From: Paenibacillus methanolicus
Lineage (GTDB): Bacteria > Bacillota > Bacilli > Paenibacillales > Paenibacillaceae
NCBI RefSeq assembly: GCF_008124765.1
Contig: NZ_VNHS01000001.1
Location: forward strand, 62,001-126,000
Direction: 5' to 3'
Length of the DNA stretch: 64,000 nt
Both the position numbers and the translations under genes were made by a program. The notes beneath the pieces are model-generated. The model was given only the letters and a program-made list of their open reading frames with translations, searched no databases and was not told where the DNA came from. Shown here piece after piece: positions 58,751-64,000 of the stretch. Positions within the stretch are counted from its first letter, which is position 1; each line of letters starts with the position of its first letter.

Positions 58751-59410
58751 ATGAGACTGACATTCATACGGCACGGCCATATGGCGGGAGACCCGTTCGT
58801 ATGTCCGGAGCGGCCGGTCGCGGGGTGCTTATCGGAGACGTGCGGAATTCCGCAAGCTGAAGCGACCGCGGCGGCCCTGGTGAACGAGCGATTCGACTTT
58901 GCGTTCTCCTCGCCTTACGGCAGAGCGCTCCAGACGGCCGAGATCGTGCTGGCGGGCAGGGAGACGGATATACGGGTTCTGCCTTATCTCTATGAGTGGA
59001 TGCCGAACCGCGCCTTGGAGCAGGTGCCCAGCACCGTTCTCGAGGAGATGCAGCGGCAGGTCGGCGACGCCTATGCCGAGGACACTTGGAAGACGGATCT
59101 GGGCGAGGGGTATTACGACATGTGCGCCAGAATCATTCCGCCCTTCCTCAAGGAATTGGGCACGCTTGGCATCCATGCCCGAATGGGCGGCTTCGTGCCT
59201 GAATCGCATGCCAAGGCGTTGTCCGTCGCCGTTTTTGGTCATGGCGGTTCGCTCGGCGTTTTGCTGAACTTTTTGCTCGGCGTCCGGCCTTTTCCGGTCG
59301 GCAGCTTTTCGTTCGAGCATACGGGGACGGCAGTCCTTCAATTCACGGAACGCAAAGGAATCTATTACCCCCAGCTGGTCATTCGCGCGCTGCATGACCT
59401 ACACGGTTAA
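58751..59410 (+). CDS. Histidine phosphatase-family protein
   Basis: This 219-residue protein has the RHG motif (R7-H8-G9) with H8 as the phospho-histidine and a second catalytic His in FGHGGSLG. SSPYGRALQTAEIV is the conserved substrate-pocket segment. The branch contains phosphoglycerate mutase-like and sugar-phosphate phosphatases. GAAGGAGACG lies directly upstream. Its place between an importer and glycosidase genes suggests action on a sugar phosphate; the substrate is not determined. Confidence 0.88.
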   Translation: MRLTFIRHGHMAGDPFVCPERPVAGCLSETCGIPQAEATAAALVNERFDFAFSSPYGRALQTAEIVLAGRETDIRVLPYLYEWMPNRALEQVPSTVLEEMQRQVGDAYAEDTWKTDLGEGYYDMCARIIPPFLKELGTLGIHARMGGFVPESHAKALSVAVFGHGGSLGVLLNFLLGVRPFPVGSFSFEHTGTAVLQFTERKGIYYPQLVIRALHDLHG

Positions 59411-59454
59411 GAGGACCGAATCGATGATGGGGAAGAACGGAGGAGAAGGACACA

Positions 59455-60699
59455 ATGAGCGTGATCGAGGAAGCATATCGGCAATCCATCTGCGTGGCGG
59501 AACGGTGCATGCATGCGATGGGCGCCAAGGCATCGGCGTTATCGGAAGGATATCCTCAGGTATTCGCCAGAGACAGTATCATTACGCTGCTGGGCGCGTC
59601 CCTCGTAGACCGCCCGGCATTCAAAGACGCTTTCCAGGCGACGCTGGAGACGCTAGCCGGCTATCAGACGAAGCTCGGCATGATTCCGTTATCCGTCGAC
59701 GTCGAGAAGCCACGCATGGAAGCGAACCAAGGCGCCGTAGACAGCAATCTGTGGTATGTCATCGGCCATCGCGTCTGCTACGAGCGCTATCGAGATATTG
59801 ATTTCCTCCGCAAGCATCTGGCTTCGATCAAGCAAGCGATGCTGTGGCTGGACTATCAGGACAGCAACAACTGCGGGCTGCTGGAGGTACAGGAGGCTGC
59901 CGACTGGGGCGACTTGTATGCCAATCGGGGCAACATTCTGTACGACAACGTCCTCTATTACCAAGCGCTCCTCGAATATGCCGCCATTCTGGAGCTGTGC
60001 GGGGAGAACGGCGACGAACGGCTTCGCCAGGCGGAGGACGTTCATCGCAAACTGAACATGCTGCTGTGGCCGGGAGACGTCGAGGAGAAGACGAGGCTGA
60101 TTCGCGACAACGGCTATTGCCCGGAATGGCTGCGAGTGATCCGGATGAGCGGCGAGACGTATTGGTTCGGGAAGTTTTATTTGCCCTATGCGTCGTTCCG
60201 GGATTTCGGCTACCACTGCGACGCGCTTGGCAACAGTATGGCGATCCTGTTCGGCGTGGCGGACGAAGCCAAGGCCGAGACGATACTCGACCACTTTATT
60301 CAGACGGGCATGAACCGCCCCTATCCGATCATGGCCAACTATCCGCCGACGATGCCCGGCGACAAGGACTGGCGCGAGTATTACCGCAACGCGCATCTCA
60401 ATCTGCCTTATCAGTATCATAACGGCGGCATCTGGCCGTTCATCGGCGGATTCTATGTCGCGGCGCTCGTGAAAGCAGGGAGGCGCGAATTCGCCATCGA
60501 GGAGCTCGAGAACCTCGCGAAGGCGAACAAGATGGGCAAGCGGCTCGAGTGGGAGTTTAACGAGTGGCTGAACGGCAGGAGCGGAATGCCTTCCGGCATG
60601 GCCTATCAGGCGTGGTCCGCCGGGATGTACATCTATGCCTATCATTCCGTAATGAACGAATCGACGGACGCGGTCATGCTGGGACGCGCGCGCATATAA
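59455..60699 (+). CDS. (alpha/alpha)6-barrel glycosidase, amylo-alpha-1,6-glucosidase-like
   Basis: This 414-residue protein has an (alpha/alpha)6-barrel pattern with VFARDSIITLLGA near the N-terminus, VDSNLWYVIGHRVCYE, EAADWGDLYANRG and YHNGGIWPFIGGFYVAAL. These match the glycogen-debranching/neutral-invertase superfamily (GDB1, GH100-like). It has no signal peptide, so it would act on imported sugar. The exact linkage cleaved cannot be told: alpha-1,6-glucosidase and invertase-like activities are both possible. It precedes the GH78 gene by 28 bases and is probably co-transcribed with it. Confidence 0.68.
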   Translation: MSVIEEAYRQSICVAERCMHAMGAKASALSEGYPQVFARDSIITLLGASLVDRPAFKDAFQATLETLAGYQTKLGMIPLSVDVEKPRMEANQGAVDSNLWYVIGHRVCYERYRDIDFLRKHLASIKQAMLWLDYQDSNNCGLLEVQEAADWGDLYANRGNILYDNVLYYQALLEYAAILELCGENGDERLRQAEDVHRKLNMLLWPGDVEEKTRLIRDNGYCPEWLRVIRMSGETYWFGKFYLPYASFRDFGYHCDALGNSMAILFGVADEAKAETILDHFIQTGMNRPYPIMANYPPTMPGDKDWREYYRNAHLNLPYQYHNGGIWPFIGGFYVAALVKAGRREFAIEELENLAKANKMGKRLEWEFNEWLNGRSGMPSGMAYQAWSAGMYIYAYHSVMNESTDAVMLGRARI

Positions 60700-60727
60700 G
60701 GAACGCCAAGAAGAGGAGGACATGACG

Positions 60728-63388
60728 ATGGAACGAACGTTAGCGGCGAAGCGGAGCGGGACGCTCGTCAGACTGAGATGCGAATACATGGACAATCCGC
60801 TCGGGGTAGACAGACCGAACCCCAAATTCAGCTGGGAGACCGCATGCGCGGTTGACGATGGCGATGTCCTGCAATCGGCTTATCGGATTCTCGTCGCCTC
60901 CGACGAATCCGCGCTGGAGCGACACGTCGGGGATCTGTGGGATAGCGGGAGGGTGGACGGGGATAGTCAGAACGCCGTCGTCTACGGCGGCGCGGAGCTC
61001 GCTTCGAAGAGCCGGTATTGGTGGAAGGCGAGGATTTGGGACCGGCAGGGCCGCGAATCCGCTTGGAGCGAAGCCGCCTATTTCGAGACCGGCCTCTTCA
61101 GGGCCGACGACTGGCAGTGCAGATGGTTCAACTGCGAATATCCGAACGGCGCAACCGCCGTCTATTACGAACGCAAGGAATTCGTCCCGACAAGCGGCGC
61201 GCGGATTACGGCGGCCAGAGCCTATATCGGTGCGACGGGCAGCAAAGCGAATGCTTACGAGCTGCGCATCAACGGGAAGAAGATCGGCGAAGACCTGATC
61301 AGCCCGGGGCAGACGCATTTCAGGCGGGCGTTGTACCGGACGTTCGACGTGACGGATGATCTTCGTTCCGGCCGGAACGCGATCGGCATCCTGCATACCC
61401 GCAAGGTCATCTTCCGATTGGACATCCGGTATGATGACGGCACCTCCCAAGCGATCGTGAGCGACCAATCGTGGCGAAGACTCAAGCGAGGGCCCTATAT
61501 TGCCTTGCGTTACGCGGGAGGCAGCATATCCGAGGGGAAGGGCGAAACCTACGACGCCCGGTTGGCGCCGGACGGATGGGATATGCCTGGATATGACGAT
61601 TCGGCGTGGGGCAGGCCCATTCCCGAGAACGGACCGCTGCTGCTGACAGCGCAGCTGCAACCGATCATTGCTTCGCGTACGCTGGCGCCCGTATCAATCT
61701 CGAACGGTAATGCGGATACATACGTCGTCGATTTCGGCCAGAACCTGTTCGGCGGCGTATCCTTGACCGTATCCGGAGAGGCGGGAACGAAGATCACGCT
61801 CCGGTATGCGGAATCCATTCATCCCGACGGCGCGATTAATCCCGGCAGCCTGGAGGCCGGCTGGCTGGCCGAACCACAGCCGCAGTACGACGAGTTCATA
61901 CTCCGCGGCGCTGGCGAAGAAACGTATCGGCCGACGTTCTCGTGTCACGGCTTCCGCTATGTCGAGGTTGCCGGTTACCCGGGCGGCCTGACCGCCGACC
62001 GGATCTCGGCGCTGGTCATTCATAGCGATATCGAGAACGGCTCCGCATTCGAGTGCGCAAGCGAACTGCTGAACCGACTGCAGCACGGCGCCGTCTGGTC
62101 GTTCCGCTCCAATCTCGTGTCGGTCCCGTTCGATTGTCCGACGCGAGAGCGGCAGGGCTGGCTCGGAGATGCCCACTGCCACGCGGAGGCGGACGCGTTG
62201 AATTTCGACATGGCGGCCTTCTTTGCGAAGTGGTTCGACGATATAGCCGATTGCCAGCTGGAGAACGGCATCGTCCCGTTGATCTGTCCTAGCGAAGGGC
62301 ACGAATATACGCTCGACATGCCTTGGGCCGCGGCCGTGATCTTCATTCCGTGGGACTACTTCGTGGCTTATGGCGACAAGGCGTTCCTGGCGAAGCATTA
62401 CGATGTGATGAGCACATGCCTCGGTTCCTTCCGTCACCTGCTCGATGACTCGCTTCTGCTTCAGAACAATACCATCTTCGGCGACTGGTTCGGCAGCGCG
62501 GCCGAACTCTCCAAGACCTTCTTGGCGACCGCGTACTATTACCGGTGTCTGACTCTCTTGTCGAAAATCGCAGGCGAATTGGGCGAGACCGGGGACGCGG
62601 CTTCCTACTCTGCGCTTGCCAGCCGCGTGGAAGCGGGCATCAACGCCGCGTTCTTGAAGGAAGGCCGCTACTACGACGCCAATTCGCAGACGGCGAACGC
62701 GCTTGCGCTCTATTTCGATTTCGTTCCTTCCGCGAGCAAGCCGGCCGTGCTCGGCAGCCTGGTGAAGGACGTCCTGTCCCGCGGCACGATGACCGTCGGC
62801 TGTCTCGGCGCGACGGCGATTCTGGCGGCGCTGGCGGAGAACGGCAGGAATGATATCGCCTATTACCTGGCGACCAATACGAATAAAGGATGCTGGGGAT
62901 ATTGGGTCCAGGAATATGCGTCTACCACCGCGCTCGAGAACTTCTCCGACAACTACGCTTCCAATAATCACGCCTTCCTGGTCGGCGGATTAAGCGCTTG
63001 GTTCTACAAGCATCTGGCCGGCATCTCTCCGCTCGAGCCAGGCTATCGGCGCATCCGCGTCAAGCCGTTCATTCCCGATGACATGGAGCATGCAAGCGCG
63101 CAGATCCATACCGTTCGCGGCATGGTGAAGTCGCGCTGGCAGAAGGGCCGTACCCAGCTTGTCCTCGCCGTCGAGATCCCCCCGAATGCGACGGCCGAGG
63201 TCTATATCCCGTCCGGCGACCGGGCATGCATTGAATATGAGCGGTCAGCGAGCGTTTCCGGTCATGAAGCCCCTTTTCGGTTCGAAGGGAACTACGCCGT
63301 CTATTCGGTAGGTTCCGGACGGCATGAATGGAAAGCGATCTATAAGGAGGACGCGTTGCGGAATCTCCATCGGCTGGAGAGGCCATAG
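60728..63388 (+). CDS. Alpha-L-rhamnosidase, GH78
   Basis: This 886-residue enzyme has the GH78 order: an N-terminal Fn3-like domain (MDNPLGVDRPNPKFSWE), Bac_rhamnosid_N (AYIGATGSKANAYELRINGKKIGED), a concanavalin-like domain (VVDFGQNLFGGV) and then the catalytic barrel with DCPTRERQGWLGDAH (residues 469-483), followed by a C-terminal beta domain. The family releases terminal rhamnose from plant glycosides and rhamnogalacturonan. No signal peptide is seen, so it is intracellular. ATG 60728 is eight bases from GGAGG; ATG 60722 is too close. Confidence 0.92.
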   Translation: MERTLAAKRSGTLVRLRCEYMDNPLGVDRPNPKFSWETACAVDDGDVLQSAYRILVASDESALERHVGDLWDSGRVDGDSQNAVVYGGAELASKSRYWWKARIWDRQGRESAWSEAAYFETGLFRADDWQCRWFNCEYPNGATAVYYERKEFVPTSGARITAARAYIGATGSKANAYELRINGKKIGEDLISPGQTHFRRALYRTFDVTDDLRSGRNAIGILHTRKVIFRLDIRYDDGTSQAIVSDQSWRRLKRGPYIALRYAGGSISEGKGETYDARLAPDGWDMPGYDDSAWGRPIPENGPLLLTAQLQPIIASRTLAPVSISNGNADTYVVDFGQNLFGGVSLTVSGEAGTKITLRYAESIHPDGAINPGSLEAGWLAEPQPQYDEFILRGAGEETYRPTFSCHGFRYVEVAGYPGGLTADRISALVIHSDIENGSAFECASELLNRLQHGAVWSFRSNLVSVPFDCPTRERQGWLGDAHCHAEADALNFDMAAFFAKWFDDIADCQLENGIVPLICPSEGHEYTLDMPWAAAVIFIPWDYFVAYGDKAFLAKHYDVMSTCLGSFRHLLDDSLLLQNNTIFGDWFGSAAELSKTFLATAYYYRCLTLLSKIAGELGETGDAASYSALASRVEAGINAAFLKEGRYYDANSQTANALALYFDFVPSASKPAVLGSLVKDVLSRGTMTVGCLGATAILAALAENGRNDIAYYLATNTNKGCWGYWVQEYASTTALENFSDNYASNNHAFLVGGLSAWFYKHLAGISPLEPGYRRIRVKPFIPDDMEHASAQIHTVRGMVKSRWQKGRTQLVLAVEIPPNATAEVYIPSGDRACIEYERSASVSGHEAPFRFEGNYAVYSVGSGRHEWKAIYKEDALRNLHRLERP

Positions 63389-63497
63389 GCGCGAGGAAGG
63401 GTTGAAAGGAGGTGGTGACTATCGTCGGCATGCTTTGAAATTCTCGGTCGTTAGCAGATCGTCATGCAGTCAAATGATGCGGAGGAGGAAATTCGAG

Positions 63498-64000
63498 ATG
63501 GTGAACTTGAACCCCCGGAAGGTTTGGTCCTTGCTGGGGATGGCGCTTGGCTTGGCCGCCCTGCTTGCGTTCACGGCGGCCAGTCCCGCGTTGGCCTTGA
63601 AGGAGCACGCGCCCGTACCGCCGGATGATAAGGTATCCTATGCGAGGGCGTTGAACGCCGAGTGGCTGGAAATCGTGCTGGTCGACAATCCCTATGCCGA
63701 CGAGCATGTAGCGAATACGGACCTTTACGAGATCGATAGCGACGATGATCCGGCTTTCGATGGAACCGTTCATCCTATGACGGTTCACTACCGGTATTTC
63801 CCTGAGGAAGCGCCTTATATTCCGAATTATGCGGGCGATATGGGCAAAATCAAAGTGTTCTATCGGGCCTATCTCAAGATGCCGCCCGCCGCTACGTTTA
63901 AAGAAGGCAAACAATACAAGGTTACGATCGATCCCAAGGTTGCGAATGTCGGCTCGTTCGACTTCACGTTAGATTCGACCAAGCTGAATCCCATTATCCA
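63498..64000 (+). CDS. Secreted protein, N-terminal part (3' partial)
   Basis: An ATG after GGAGGAGGAA starts a frame that runs off the right edge. A clear signal peptide (WSLLGMALGLAALLAFTAASPALA, cleavage after ALA) is followed by about 130 residues of beta-rich sequence containing MTVHYRYFPEEAPYIPN and YKVTIDPKVANVG. This resembles an Ig-like domain at the N-terminus of large secreted carbohydrate-active enzymes, but the catalytic part lies outside the window. The function is not assignable from the visible part. Confidence 0.7.
   Translation, partial: MVNLNPRKVWSLLGMALGLAALLAFTAASPALALKEHAPVPPDDKVSYARALNAEWLEIVLVDNPYADEHVANTDLYEIDSDDDPAFDGTVHPMTVHYRYFPEEAPYIPNYAGDMGKIKVFYRAYLKMPPAATFKEGKQYKVTIDPKVANVGSFDFTLDSTKLNPII

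Noticed and set aside
61694..62971. 425-residue minus-strand open frame
   Set aside because: Antisense to the GH78 catalytic domain; Arg-rich composition typical of a shadow.
1..64000. CRISPR arrays, tRNA or rRNA genes, transposases, phage attachment sites
   Set aside because: No regularly spaced repeats, cloverleaf-like sequences, rRNA-like stretches or transposase/integrase motifs were noticed on either strand by reading; no covariance-model search was possible.

Overview
The window looks like chromosome from a GC-rich, low-density carbohydrate scavenger of the Paenibacillaceae (Paenibacillus or Cohnella type). The grounds are strong AAGGAGG-type ribosome binding sites, frequent TTG/GTG starts, lipoprotein solute-binding proteins, YesM/YesN-type two-component systems and LplB/LplC-type sugar permeases. 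The assignment rests on gene content, not on a marker gene. No rRNA, tRNA, CRISPR array or transposase gene was seen.

Layout. 1-2.5 kb: 3' part of a large secreted protein ending in two LamG domains. 2.7-9.8 kb: sugar ABC importer 1 (binding protein, two permeases) and a YesN/YesM pair. 10.0-11.4 kb: a beta-helix carbohydrate-binding lipoprotein. 11.4-13.3 kb: divergent AraC regulator and PhyH-type dioxygenase. 13.3-17.6 kb (minus strand): a glutaminase-A-like protein and a GxGYxYP protein. 17.9-26.2 kb: GntR/LacI hybrid repressor, GH38 alpha-mannosidase and importer 2. 26.2-27.8 kb: an AT-richer cassette with a His-codon leader peptide, attenuator-like hairpins and a frameshifted hisS paralogue. 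28.0-34.8 kb: YesM/YesN pair and importer 3. 34.8-36.0 kb: intergenic repeat element, a promoter carrying a LexA-type box, and two small genes. 36.1-38.0 kb: APH-type kinase and AraC/GyrI-like regulator. 38.2-46.2 kb: YesM/YesN pair, importer 4 and a Gfo/Idh/MocA oxidoreductase. 46.3-49.2 kb: low-GC block of unrecognised, mostly membrane, proteins. 49.5-64 kb: PHP-type metallohydrolase, YesN/YesM pair, importer 5, histidine phosphatase, an (alpha/alpha)6 glycosidase, GH78 rhamnosidase and the start of a secreted protein.

How it works together. Five importers lack any ATPase gene in the window, so they probably share a distant MsmX-like ATPase. Four of them sit next to a sensor kinase/AraC-type response regulator pair; the fifth (with GH38) sits behind a GntR/LacI repressor. 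The enzymes (GH38, GH78, amyloglucosidase-like, GxGYxYP, oxidoreductase) fit stepwise breakdown of plant or microbial glycans imported as oligosaccharides.

The points most worth a second look are the His-triplet leader and its hairpins in front of the broken hisS paralogue, the LexA-box promoter upstream of an unrecognised 57-residue basic protein, and the low-GC block.
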